Shown: positions 8,024 through 15,812 of the stretch, piece by piece
How the letters are laid out: every line of letters starts with the position of its first letter
Numbering within the stretch: the first letter of the stretch is position 1
Source: Muribaculaceae bacterium
Lineage (GTDB): Bacteria; Bacteroidota; Bacteroidia; Bacteroidales; Muribaculaceae
Direction of reading: 5' to 3'
DNA: 45,088 nt
Assembly (NCBI GenBank): GCA_017618355.1
Contig: JAFZUL010000049.1
Location: 1 to 45,088 of the forward strand
The notes under the pieces: generated by a model
Told to the model about the DNA's origin: nothing
The model's database searches: none
The model's input: the letters and a program-made list of their open reading frames with translations, nothing else
Program-made: the position numbers and the translations under genes

Positions 8024-8899
8024 ATGATATTATCAATGACAGGTTTCGGCAAGGCCACTATGGTGGTTTGTAACAAAAAGCTTACTGCCGAGATAAAATC
8101 GCTGAATAGCAAGCAGATGGATCTCACTGTAAAGGTCCCGCTGCTGTATAGAGAACTTGAATTGGATCTTCGCAACACAATTGCCAATGAGTTAGGTCGA
8201 GGCAAGGTGGATGTTTATATTACTAGCGAGTCAATTGACAATGCAGGAGCAGCGCAGCTTAATGTTGAGATGCTTCGCAGTTACAAGTCGCAAGTTGAGA
8301 ACTTATCGCAGAATTTAGGGCTTCCTGAACCTGAAGACTGGTATTCTACCTTGCTGCGTATGCCCGATGTGTATAAGCAGGATTTGAATGCCGAGGTTGC
8401 CCCAGAGGAGCTTGAAGGCGTGCGTGAGGTAGTTAGGCAGGCTTTGCAGGCAACGATCGATTTCCGTACTCAAGAGGGAACTAAGCTATATATCTTCTTC
8501 AAGGAGAAGATTGCTGTTATACAGAAGTTGCTTAACGATATTGCTCAGTATGAGTCCACTCGCACTGAGAAAATCAAGGCTCGCCTCATTGAGCAACTTG
8601 AACAGCTTGGGCAAGTCGATTATGACAATAACCGCCTGGAGCAAGAGCTTATCTTCTATATCGAGAAACTCGACATCACCGAGGAGAAAATAAGGCTGCA
8701 GAATCATCTCAACTACTTCCTTGAGACACTTGACGGCAGCGCGCGTCAAGGCAAGAAACTTGGTTTTATTGCACAAGAAATGGGCCGTGAGATAAACACC
8801 ACAGGTTCCAAGTCAAATCAAGCCGAGATGCAGAAACTCGTAGTTGAGATGAAAGACAATCTTGAACAAATTAAAGAACAAGTTCTTAATGTTTTGTAA
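8024..8899 (+). CDS. yicC: YicC family endoribonuclease
   Basis: YicC-type proteins are RNases reported in enterics to act with PNPase on small RNAs. The 291-residue product starts with the family hallmark MILSMTGFGKA and ends with the DUF1732 segment HLNYFLETLDG..GKKLGFIAQEMGREINTTGSK and a coiled-coil tail. The frame stays open upstream to 8000, but the promoter's -7 box ends at 8002, so ATG at 8024 is the only sensible start. gmk begins 4 bases after the stop, a pairing that is common across bacteria and points to one transcript. Confidence 0.93.
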   Translation: MILSMTGFGKATMVVCNKKLTAEIKSLNSKQMDLTVKVPLLYRELELDLRNTIANELGRGKVDVYITSESIDNAGAAQLNVEMLRSYKSQVENLSQNLGLPEPEDWYSTLLRMPDVYKQDLNAEVAPEELEGVREVVRQALQATIDFRTQEGTKLYIFFKEKIAVIQKLLNDIAQYESTRTEKIKARLIEQLEQLGQVDYDNNRLEQELIFYIEKLDITEEKIRLQNHLNYFLETLDGSARQGKKLGFIAQEMGREINTTGSKSNQAEMQKLVVEMKDNLEQIKEQVLNVL

Positions 8900-8903
8900 T
8901 AAT

Positions 8904-9485
8904 ATGGGAAAAGGTAAATTGATAGTAATTTCGGCGCCTTCGGGCACTGGTAAATCGACGATAATCGGTGAATTGATGAAGGATGCCGAGCTCAAGCTCG
9001 AGTTCTCAATTTCAGCCACCACACGTCCTCCACGAGGAGCTGAACAGCATGGAGTGGAGTATTATTTTCTCACTCTTGAGGACTTTAAGCAGCGCATAGA
9101 GAATGATGAGTTTGCCGAGTATCACGAGGTATATGAGGGCCGTTTCTATGGCACCCTAAAAAGCGAGATAAAGCGCATCACCGACAAGGGTCACAATGTT
9201 GTCCTTGACCTCGACGTGCTTGGTGGCATCGACGTAAAGAAGATTTACGGCAAGAAAGCTCTCGCTGTATTTATCAAGCCGCCCTCAATCGAGACTTTAC
9301 GCCAGAGATTGCTCTCTCGCGGCACCGACAGCATTGAGGACATCAATAACCGTGTGGCTCGTGCTGAGTATGAGCTGTCACTAGCTGACCAATACGACAC
9401 TTGCGTGGTAAATGACGTGCTTGAAAACGCTGTCGCCGAAACTCGAGAGATAATCACCAAGTTTATAACTAAGGCTAGGGTTTAG
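8904..9485 (+). CDS. gmk: Guanylate kinase
   Basis: The enzyme phosphorylates GMP to GDP with ATP. The product (193 residues from ATG 8904) has the P-loop SAPSGTGKST at residues 9-18, the GMP-binding SISATTRPPRGAEQHGVEYYF segment and the lid region RLLSRGTDSIEDINNR. The frame is open further upstream inside yicC, but homology starts at the MGKGKLIVISAPSG residues, so the upstream part is rejected. The gene ends in TAG, showing that TAG is used as a normal stop in this genome. Confidence 0.97.
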   Translation: MGKGKLIVISAPSGTGKSTIIGELMKDAELKLEFSISATTRPPRGAEQHGVEYYFLTLEDFKQRIENDEFAEYHEVYEGRFYGTLKSEIKRITDKGHNVVLDLDVLGGIDVKKIYGKKALAVFIKPPSIETLRQRLLSRGTDSIEDINNRVARAEYELSLADQYDTCVVNDVLENAVAETREIITKFITKARV

Positions 9486-9516
9486 GGTTTAGAGTTGAGA
9501 GGAGAGAGGTTTAAAA

Positions 9517-9543
9517 CTGACAAAAACTAATAACTAAAAACTG
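9517..9543 (+). repeat. ACTAATAACTAAAAACT word array before nadD
   Basis: A run of AACTGA, AAAAACT and AATAACT words ends 3 bases before the nadD start. The same vocabulary lies before three other genes in the window. Confidence 0.55.
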
Positions 9544-9545
9544 TA

Positions 9546-10142
9546 ATGAGACGTATCGGCATTTTTGGCGGCTCGTTCAATCCCATTCATGTGGGGCACG
9601 CTCTGATAGCTAACTATATTGTGGAGAGCGGTGCAATCGACATGTTGTGGTTGATGGTCTCGCCTCAGAATCCTCTTAAGGAGAACAGCGGGTTGGCAAG
9701 CGATTATCATCGGTTGCGCATGACCGAACTCGTGTCACGACGAATTGAAAACGTCATTACCTCGGCTTTTGAGTTTGACTTGCCCAAGCCTTCCTATACC
9801 ATCGATACCCTCAATTCCCTTCAAGCCAAGTTCCCTGACGACGAGTTCTATCTTGTGATAGGCGCCGACAATTGGTGCCTCTTTGACAAGTGGAAGAATG
9901 GCGAGGAGATAATCTCAAAATATCACATTCTGATTTATCCACGTCGAGGATATGACATTGTGATACCCGAGAAATACAGCGATAGGGTAAAGGTGGTGGA
10001 GGCTCCACTTATTGAGGTGTCTTCAACACAGATCAGAGAGCGACTTGCTCAGATGAAGCCGGTGTCGTTTTATGTGCCCGAAGCTGTGGAGAAATATATT
10101 CTTAAGAACAAACTATATATGGAAGCGCCATGCGCTGATTAG
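9546..10142 (+). CDS. nadD: Nicotinate-nucleotide adenylyltransferase
   Basis: NadD converts nicotinate mononucleotide and ATP to deamido-NAD in NAD synthesis. The 198-residue product has the nucleotidyltransferase signature IGIFGGSFNPIHVGHALIA at the N-terminus, the adenine-binding region FYLVIGADNWCLFDKWKN and the C-terminal EVSSTQIRERL motif. Length is normal. It follows gmk by 60 bases, as in many Bacteroidales, and probably shares the yicC promoter. Confidence 0.96.
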   Translation: MRRIGIFGGSFNPIHVGHALIANYIVESGAIDMLWLMVSPQNPLKENSGLASDYHRLRMTELVSRRIENVITSAFEFDLPKPSYTIDTLNSLQAKFPDDEFYLVIGADNWCLFDKWKNGEEIISKYHILIYPRRGYDIVIPEKYSDRVKVVEAPLIEVSSTQIRERLAQMKPVSFYVPEAVEKYILKNKLYMEAPCAD

Positions 10143-10198
10143 AGATTAGTTGTGCTTTGCACGATTAGGGATTAAAAACTAAGAACTTACATCTTAAT

Positions 10199-10723
10199 AT
10201 GGAAAACGATAAATTGTCTCCCACGAGTCTGGCATTCATTGCAATGGCCAATGAATACTGTGAGATAATCGAGAATTGCGTCGGACATGGTCGTGAGGGC
10301 GTAGTTGAATCAATGCTAAAACTATTGCCGCGCATCTATATTACAGTCAGTGATTTAGAGCCTAGTCTCGAATATTTTGATGCATTCATAAGTCAATCGC
10401 TCGATGAACCAACATACGACATGGTTCGTGGCAACCTTAGCGCTCTGATGGGAGAGGATGATGTTTATTTAGAGGTGTTCCTTGAGGACATGAAATATAG
10501 CGACACGCCCATTGCAGCCTCAATCTCGGAGAACCTTGCCGACTTGTATCAGGAGTTTTATAATGTGGTGTCTTCGCTACGTGACCTCAGCACCGATGAG
10601 CAGCGCCAAATCCTGGGCATGTGCAAGGAGAATTTCATCGAATACTGGGGGCAGACCTTGTGCAACGTGTTCCGCGCACTTCACTCATTGCGCATTGCCT
10701 ACCGTGATGAATTTGAGTGTTAA
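10199..10723 (+). CDS. DUF5063 family protein
   Basis: This 174-residue acidic, all-helical protein resembles DUF5063: an N-terminal LAFIAMANEYCEIIEN helix, a leucine-rich LLPRIYITVSDLEP segment and a C-terminal EYWGQTLCNVFRALHSLR helix. It has no signal peptide, membrane segment or catalytic motif, so it is probably cytoplasmic. Function is unknown. Its position after nadD and before an M18 peptidase does not suggest a specific role. ATG at 10199 is preceded by an A/T-rich word array rather than a Shine-Dalgarno site. Confidence 0.75.
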   Translation: MENDKLSPTSLAFIAMANEYCEIIENCVGHGREGVVESMLKLLPRIYITVSDLEPSLEYFDAFISQSLDEPTYDMVRGNLSALMGEDDVYLEVFLEDMKYSDTPIAASISENLADLYQEFYNVVSSLRDLSTDEQRQILGMCKENFIEYWGQTLCNVFRALHSLRIAYRDEFEC

Positions 10724-10746
10724 GAGAGCTAGTGCTATCCCTATGA

Positions 10747-10778
10747 AACTTATAACTGAAAACTAAAAACTGATAACT
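10747..10778 (+). repeat. AACTGAAAACTAAAAACTG word array before the M18 peptidase gene
   Basis: A run of AACTGAA, AACTAAAA and CTGATAACT words lies 9 bases before the start codon. The words match the arrays before nadD and the OmpA-domain gene. Confidence 0.55.
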
Positions 10779-10786
10779 ATTTTGAT

Positions 10787-12079
10787 ATGAAAAGCAAATA
10801 CATTGACTCATTATTGAAATTCATGGACAACAGTCCGTGTAACTTCCTTGCCGTTGACACAATGAAGAAAATTCTTGCCGACAATGGTTTCAAGGAGAAA
10901 AAACTCTCGGAGAAGATGAATGCCAAAGCAGGCGAGAAGTTCTTTTTCACCAAAAACGACTCGGCAATCTTTGCCGTGAAAGTGGGCAAGAAACCAATCA
11001 AAGAGACAGGTTATAAGATCATTGCTGCTCATAGCGACTCGCCATGTTTCCGAATCAAGCCTCATGCCGAGATGCGTTGTGATGGCGGTATAGTGAAACT
11101 CAATACCGAGGTGTATGGCGGACCAATCCTCTACACTTGGTTTGATCGCCCCTTGTCAATTGCCGGCAGGGTGATTCTCAAGGGCAAGAGTCCTCTCGAG
11201 GTGGTTTCTAGAAATATAAAGATTGACCGTCCGTTGATGCAGATTTCGCATCTCGCCATTCACTTCAACCGCGCTGTCAATGATGGCAATGCGCTGTCGA
11301 AGCAGAAGGATATGCTGCCAATTATCGCAAAGGTAAATAAAGATTTTGAGACAGGAAACATGCTTGTAAATTTAGTGGCTCAGGAACTTGATGTCGCAGT
11401 AGATGAGATACTTGATTTTGACCTGCTTCTTTATGATACAACCCCTGCTTGCACATTTGGCCTGAACAATGAATTCATATCATCGGGACGCCTTGATGAC
11501 CTGAGTATGGCTCATGCTGCTATCACTGCCATTACCGAGGCGACCGATGAGGATGCAACATGCATTGCCGCCATCTTTGACAACGAGGAGACGGGCAGTG
11601 GCACAAAGCAGGGCGCAGGTTCGCCTGTGCTCGCCAATGTGCTGCAACGCATGGCCGAGAACCAGGGCTGCAACTTCGACGATTACTGCATAGCATTGCA
11701 GAAGACCTTCCTAGTGAGTGCCGACAATGCTCACGCTCATCATCCTAACTATAGCGAGAAATATGACCCAACCAACCATCCCACTATGGGCAGTGGACCA
11801 TGCGTCAAGATAAACGCGAACTGCAAGTATATGAGCGATGCTCATTCGGCTGCTATCTTCAAGAACCTGTGTGATTCGGCTGGCTCGCCTTGCCAGTATT
11901 TTATCAATCACAGCGACGTGGCAGGTGGCTCTACACTAGGCAATATCCTTACTGGGCAGATTGATATTGAGGGTGTTGACGTTGGCAATCCATTGCTTGC
12001 CATGCACTCGGCACGTGAGACCGCTTCATGTGAAGACCATGTGAACATGATAAAAGTTTTCAAGACTTTTTTCAGTTGA
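10787..12079 (+). CDS. M18 family aminopeptidase (aspartyl aminopeptidase type)
   Basis: This 430-residue zinc aminopeptidase removes N-terminal residues, usually acidic ones, from cytoplasmic peptides. The M18 metal ligands are recognisable: IIAAHSDSPCFRIKP with the first histidine, SSGRLDDLSMAHAA, the FDNEETGSGTKQGAGSP segment with the catalytic glutamates, SADNAHAHHPNY, and the closing HSDVAGGSTLGNI. There is no export signal. The gene follows the DUF5063 gene by 63 bases on the same strand. The next gene has its own promoter, starting just after this stop codon. Confidence 0.93.
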   Translation: MKSKYIDSLLKFMDNSPCNFLAVDTMKKILADNGFKEKKLSEKMNAKAGEKFFFTKNDSAIFAVKVGKKPIKETGYKIIAAHSDSPCFRIKPHAEMRCDGGIVKLNTEVYGGPILYTWFDRPLSIAGRVILKGKSPLEVVSRNIKIDRPLMQISHLAIHFNRAVNDGNALSKQKDMLPIIAKVNKDFETGNMLVNLVAQELDVAVDEILDFDLLLYDTTPACTFGLNNEFISSGRLDDLSMAHAAITAITEATDEDATCIAAIFDNEETGSGTKQGAGSPVLANVLQRMAENQGCNFDDYCIALQKTFLVSADNAHAHHPNYSEKYDPTNHPTMGSGPCVKINANCKYMSDAHSAAIFKNLCDSAGSPCQYFINHSDVAGGSTLGNILTGQIDIEGVDVGNPLLAMHSARETASCEDHVNMIKVFKTFFS

Positions 12080-12080
12080 A

Positions 12081-12112
12081 TTTGCCAGATTGGCAAAAAA
12101 ATGCTACTTTTG
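12081..12112 (+). promoter_or_regulatory. Promoter of the phosphohexomutase gene
   Basis: TTTG (12081-12084), 20 bases, TACTTTTG (12105-12112). Both elements are exact. A small hairpin (TTTGCCA/TGGCAAA) overlaps the -33 element but has no T run and is not a terminator. Confidence 0.75.
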
Positions 12113-12148
12113 TGAAAAATAATACTAATATAATATAAACTAAGAATT

Positions 12149-13897
12149 ATGAATGACGAGAAACTTATTCAAGAATTGACCCTTAAAGCACAAAAATGGC
12201 TGGGAGAGGGTTATGACGAAGAGACCAAGGCACAAGTGAAGGCGATGATTGATGCCGATGACAAGACCGAGCTTATTGAGTCGTTCTACAAGGACCTCGA
12301 GTTTGGTACTGGTGGCTTGCGTGGCATTATGGGACCTGGTAGCAACCGCATGAACATATACACTGTGGGCGCCGCTACTCAGGGTCTTGCCAACTACATC
12401 AACGAGGCATTTAAAGACCTTCCTGAGCGCAAGGTGATTGTAGGACATGACGTTCGCAATAACAGCCGCCTCTTTGCTGAGACAGTTGCCAACATCTTCA
12501 GCGCCAACGGCATTAAGGTTTACCTTTTTGAAGGTCCACGCCCAACTCCCGAGGTGTCTTACGGCATCCGCCTGCTTGGCTGCCAGAGTGGTGTGAACAT
12601 CACAGCATCTCACAATCCTAAGGAGTACAACGGCTACAAGGCCTATTGGGACGATGGCGCACAGGTGGTATCGCCACACGATGTGAACATTATTAACTAT
12701 GTGAATGCCATCAAGGACGTCAGCGAGATTAAGTTTGAGGGCAACCCCGACTTGATTGAGATAGTAGGCAAGGAACTCGACGACAAGTATATTGAGGACA
12801 TCTACGAATTGTCGCTCAGCCCTGAGGTGAACGAGCGTTATAAAGACCTGAAGATTGTCTATACTCCAATTCATGGTGTTGGTCGCTATATCATTCCTCG
12901 CTCCATCGAGCGCTGGGGATTCAAGAACATCATCCACGTGCCCGAGCAGGACGTGATGAGCGGTGACTTCCCGACGGTTGAATCGCCCAATCCCGAGAAC
13001 GCCCCAACCATGCAGATGGCAATTGACAAGGCCGAGGAGACACAGGCCGACATCGCTCTCGCCAGTGACCCCGATGCCGACCGCATCAGCGTGGTGTTCA
13101 AGAACAACAAGGGTGTTTATGAGCTTGTGAACGGCAACCAGATTCAGATTATCTTCCACTATTACCTGCTCACCCGCAACCGTGAACTTGGCAAGCTCAC
13201 TGGCGATGAATATATCGTTAAGACCATCGTTACCAGCGAGACCATTAAGCGTATGGCCGACAAGCTAGGCGTAAAGATGTTTGACTGCTACACCGGCTTC
13301 AAGTGGATTGCTACTGTGATGCGCGAGATGGAAGGCAAAGGTCGCTACCTTGGCGGTGGCGAGGAGAGCTATGGCTTCCTGCCCGAGACATTCGCTCGCG
13401 ACAAAGACTCGGTTTCGTCAATTCCATTGATGTGCGAGATTGCCGCTTGGGCAAAGGACAAAGGCATGACCATGAACGAGATGCTCATTGATCTGTATCT
13501 CACTTATGGTTATTCTAAGGAGCGTGGCATCTCGGTAGTTCGCAAGGGCAAGAGCGGTGCTGAGGAGATTGTAGCGATGATGAAGAACTTCCGCGAGAAT
13601 CCACAGAAGGAAATTGCTGGTTCGCCAGTTGTCACTATCAAGGACTTCCAAAGTCTGGAGGAACTCGATGTCAAGACCGGCAAGATTACCAAACTCGACA
13701 TGCCAACTACCAGCAATGTGCTCCAGTATTACACCGAAGATGGCACTAAGGTCTCGATTCGTCCTTCGGGCACCGAGCCTAAGATCAAGTTCTACATCGA
13801 GGTTCACGACAAGCTCGAGAGCGCTGCTGAGTATGACGCCAAGAACGAGTGGGCCGATGCTAAAATCGACACCATCTGCCACGACTTGGGTATTTAG
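12149..13897 (+). CDS. Phosphoglucomutase/phosphomannomutase family enzyme
   Basis: The enzyme interconverts hexose 1- and 6-phosphates, feeding glycogen, sugar-nucleotide and envelope sugar pathways. All four alpha-D-phosphohexomutase signatures are present in the 582-residue product: the phosphoserine loop ITASHNPKEYNGYK (Ser154), the Mg loop DPDADRI (307-313), the sugar loop GGEESYGF (403-410) and the phosphate-binding RPSGTEPKIKFY (538-549). Length fits the long PgcA-like group rather than the 450-residue PMM group. Substrate preference cannot be read from sequence. It has its own promoter and ends in TAG. Confidence 0.93.
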   Translation: MNDEKLIQELTLKAQKWLGEGYDEETKAQVKAMIDADDKTELIESFYKDLEFGTGGLRGIMGPGSNRMNIYTVGAATQGLANYINEAFKDLPERKVIVGHDVRNNSRLFAETVANIFSANGIKVYLFEGPRPTPEVSYGIRLLGCQSGVNITASHNPKEYNGYKAYWDDGAQVVSPHDVNIINYVNAIKDVSEIKFEGNPDLIEIVGKELDDKYIEDIYELSLSPEVNERYKDLKIVYTPIHGVGRYIIPRSIERWGFKNIIHVPEQDVMSGDFPTVESPNPENAPTMQMAIDKAEETQADIALASDPDADRISVVFKNNKGVYELVNGNQIQIIFHYYLLTRNRELGKLTGDEYIVKTIVTSETIKRMADKLGVKMFDCYTGFKWIATVMREMEGKGRYLGGGEESYGFLPETFARDKDSVSSIPLMCEIAAWAKDKGMTMNEMLIDLYLTYGYSKERGISVVRKGKSGAEEIVAMMKNFRENPQKEIAGSPVVTIKDFQSLEELDVKTGKITKLDMPTTSNVLQYYTEDGTKVSIRPSGTEPKIKFYIEVHDKLESAAEYDAKNEWADAKIDTICHDLGI

Positions 13898-13929
13898 CAC
13901 TTCGTGCTGATTAGAGATTATGGATTAGT

Positions 13930-13957
13930 GATTAGGGAGGAGTTTGCCTCTCTAATC
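13930..13957 (+). other. Hairpin after the phosphohexomutase gene
   Basis: An 11-bp stem (13930-13940 with 13947-13957, one G-U pair) closes a 6-base loop. No T run follows, so it is more likely an mRNA-stabilising or attenuating structure than a classic terminator. The surrounding bases are GATTAG-word repeats. Confidence 0.5.
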
Positions 13958-13995
13958 ACGACTCCTAATAAAAACATAAAACTTCAAAAAACATT

Positions 13996-14322
13996 ATGGC
14001 AAACAAAAGACAATTAAAAAAAGCAATCTGCTACGCATGTGGTGAGATGGCAGGTGAGTGCTTCTTCGCTCAAAACACTTTTGAGAACACTAATCCAGAA
14101 GATTGGGACAAGATTATCATCAACATCGCTCTGCTTCAGGCCGAGGCAGTGAATCGCGTGTCGGTAGATTTTGACAAAGCGCCTAAAGACTTTGCCAACG
14201 GCAAAGAATACAAGAAAGCTCGTCGCACCTATTTCAAGGCTGTGGAGAAAGCCATAGGCAACTATATGAAAGAGGAAAGCGAGAAAATCGTGAGCGAGAT
14301 GAATGCTCTCGTTAAGAAGTAA
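13996..14322 (+). CDS. Conserved-looking small cytoplasmic protein, unknown
   Basis: The 108-residue product is helical and basic, with no signal peptide or membrane segment. It starts MANKRQLKKAICYACGEMAG and carries one CxxC-like pair (Cys12, Cys15) plus Cys22; the pattern KRxLKKxIxYxC at the N-terminus is one I associate with an unnamed Bacteroidales family. Codon use is like its neighbours, with no sign of transfer. It lies 98 bases after the phosphohexomutase gene, separated by a hairpin, and is followed by a large imperfect palindrome. No function can be assigned. Confidence 0.75.
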   Translation: MANKRQLKKAICYACGEMAGECFFAQNTFENTNPEDWDKIIINIALLQAEAVNRVSVDFDKAPKDFANGKEYKKARRTYFKAVEKAIGNYMKEESEKIVSEMNALVKK

Positions 14323-14346
14323 TAAAGCAAAAACAATGTATAATCA

Positions 14347-14397
14347 AGGATTTAGTGGGGATAAGCACTAGAGTCACTTATCCCCACCCACAATCCT
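14347..14397 (+). other. Long hairpin without T run
   Basis: The inner stem is 11 bp and perfect (14355-14365 with 14377-14387) with an 11-base loop; an outer 6-bp stem (14347-14352 with 14392-14397) extends it. There is no T tract on either strand. It may insulate the small gene from the acyltransferase gene or be a regulatory RNA structure. Confidence 0.6.
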
Positions 14398-14410
14398 CTA
14401 AACAAGCAGC

Positions 14411-14980
14411 ATGATAAGCAAGTTATTGGGCCGCATCATGAAAAATCATGGGTGGAAATTTGTTGTGAATATCCCACCTGTAAATAAATGCGTTATTTGT
14501 GTAGCGCCTCACACCAGCAATTGGGATTTTATCATGGGCGAGTTGGCAAGTCGATCGGTGGGGCTTAAGGCCAAGTTCTTAATGAAAGATACTTGGTTCT
14601 TTTTCCCGCTTAAGTATCTGCTTCGCGCATTAGGTGGCATTCCTGTCTCTCGTGTCCATCGCACTAATGTGACTGGCGGAGTTATCGACACTTTCAATCG
14701 TTGCGACAATCTCGCTGTGGCTGTGACCCCAGAGGGCACTCGCAGCCTCAATCCAAACTGGCACAAAGGGTTCTTGTATATCGCAAAAGAAGCAGGTGTG
14801 CCCATTGTTCTTGGATATTTCAACTACGATAAAAAGATTGTGTGCCTTGACCGCATCTTTGAGCCCACCGACGATGTGGATGCCGACATGCTTACTATTA
14901 AGCGTTACTACGATACCGTTGATTGTAAGGGCAAATACCCTGAAAAATTCACTACTGGGCTTAATGAAGACACAAAATAA
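14411..14980 (+). CDS. PlsC-type lysophospholipid/glycerol-phosphate acyltransferase
   Basis: This 189-residue protein carries the acyltransferase motif I HTSNWD (HX4D, about residue 34), the PVSR segment of motif II and PEGTRS of motif III, all in the normal order. The family transfers acyl groups to lysophosphatidate or other membrane acceptors at the inner face of the cytoplasmic membrane. It is shorter than housekeeping PlsC and has a hydrophobic FFFPLKYLLRALGGI segment but no clear transmembrane anchor, so the acceptor may be something else. It lies 6 bases ahead of the nitrilase gene and is probably cotranscribed with it. Confidence 0.85.
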   Translation: MISKLLGRIMKNHGWKFVVNIPPVNKCVICVAPHTSNWDFIMGELASRSVGLKAKFLMKDTWFFFPLKYLLRALGGIPVSRVHRTNVTGGVIDTFNRCDNLAVAVTPEGTRSLNPNWHKGFLYIAKEAGVPIVLGYFNYDKKIVCLDRIFEPTDDVDADMLTIKRYYDTVDCKGKYPEKFTTGLNEDTK

Positions 14981-14986
14981 ACTACT

Positions 14987-15784
14987 ATGATTACAAAAAA
15001 TTTGAAAATAGCTCTTATTGAGGACGACATCAAGTGGGGTGACAAATATGCTAACCTTGAGCAGTTGGGGTGTAATATTCAGAAGGTTTCTAATGGCACC
15101 GACATTATTGTACTGCCCGAATTGTTCACTACAGGCTTTATCGTTGATGACAGTGCCCGTGAACTAGCAGAGCGCAACTCAGGAGAGACAGTAAAATACC
15201 TGAAAAACTTGGCGAGTTATTACAATGTGGCATTTGCTGGCAGTTTTCTCGCCACCGACGACACTGGCAATCTCTACAATCGAGGCTTCTTCCTTGAGCC
15301 AAATGGCGACGAGATGTTCTATGACAAGATGCACCTCTTTACCATGTCGGGTGAGCAAAATGTTTATGCGGCAGGAAAGAAATCCTCGCCAATAGTGAGA
15401 TTCAGGGGATTTAATATCAAACTCATAGTTTGCTACGACTTGCGTTTCCCGGTATTCTGCCGCAATGTTAATAATGCATACGATGTGCTTATTGTGGTCG
15501 CAAACTGGCCCAAAGTGCGCCTTCATCCATGGAAAACACTGCTTCAGGCACGAGCCATTGAGAACGAATGCTTTGTGTGTGGCGTGAACCGATGCGGCAC
15601 CGATCCTAAAGGCCTGGAATATGCCACAGGAGCATCATTGATAGTTGACTTCAAAGGAAAAATAATAGGAGAGAGGACCACCTCGCCAATTATTGAAGCT
15701 GAGCTCTCGCCAGCCGACCTCGCTCGCTTCCGCGAGAAATTCCCCGCCTGGCGCGACGCCGACGAGTTCATATTGAAAACATAA
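14987..15784 (+). CDS. Carbon-nitrogen hydrolase, omega-amidase type
   Basis: The 265-residue protein has the nitrilase-superfamily Glu-Lys-Cys triad: Glu in VLPELFTTGF, Lys in FYDKMHLF and Cys in LIVCYDLRFPVFCR. The overall sequence resembles omega-amidases (YafV/Nit2), which hydrolyse alpha-ketoglutaramate or alpha-ketosuccinamate formed by glutamine transaminases. That would make it a metabolite-repair enzyme. There is no export signal. The stop codon is immediately followed by a terminator, so the plus-strand run ends here. Confidence 0.88.
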   Translation: MITKNLKIALIEDDIKWGDKYANLEQLGCNIQKVSNGTDIIVLPELFTTGFIVDDSARELAERNSGETVKYLKNLASYYNVAFAGSFLATDDTGNLYNRGFFLEPNGDEMFYDKMHLFTMSGEQNVYAAGKKSSPIVRFRGFNIKLIVCYDLRFPVFCRNVNNAYDVLIVVANWPKVRLHPWKTLLQARAIENECFVCGVNRCGTDPKGLEYATGASLIVDFKGKIIGERTTSPIIEAELSPADLARFREKFPAWRDADEFILKT

Positions 15785-15812
15785 TGAGTGGCATTTAGCC
15801 ACTCATTTTTTT
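15784..15812 (+). terminator. Terminator of the acyltransferase-nitrilase pair
   Basis: A 9- to 10-bp stem (AATGAGTGGC with GCCACTCATT) has a 5-base loop and seven T at 15806-15812. It begins at the nitrilase stop codon and ends one base before the convergent U32 gene. Confidence 0.85.

Noticed and set aside
12085-12100. Hairpin after the M18 gene as its terminator
   Set aside because: The stem is only 7 bp, has no T run on the plus strand and overlaps the -33 element of the next promoter.
12140-13159. Long minus-strand open frame (339 codons) opposite the phosphohexomutase gene
   Set aside because: The plus-strand gene has all four catalytic motifs; the opposite frame is a codon-bias shadow with no family signal.
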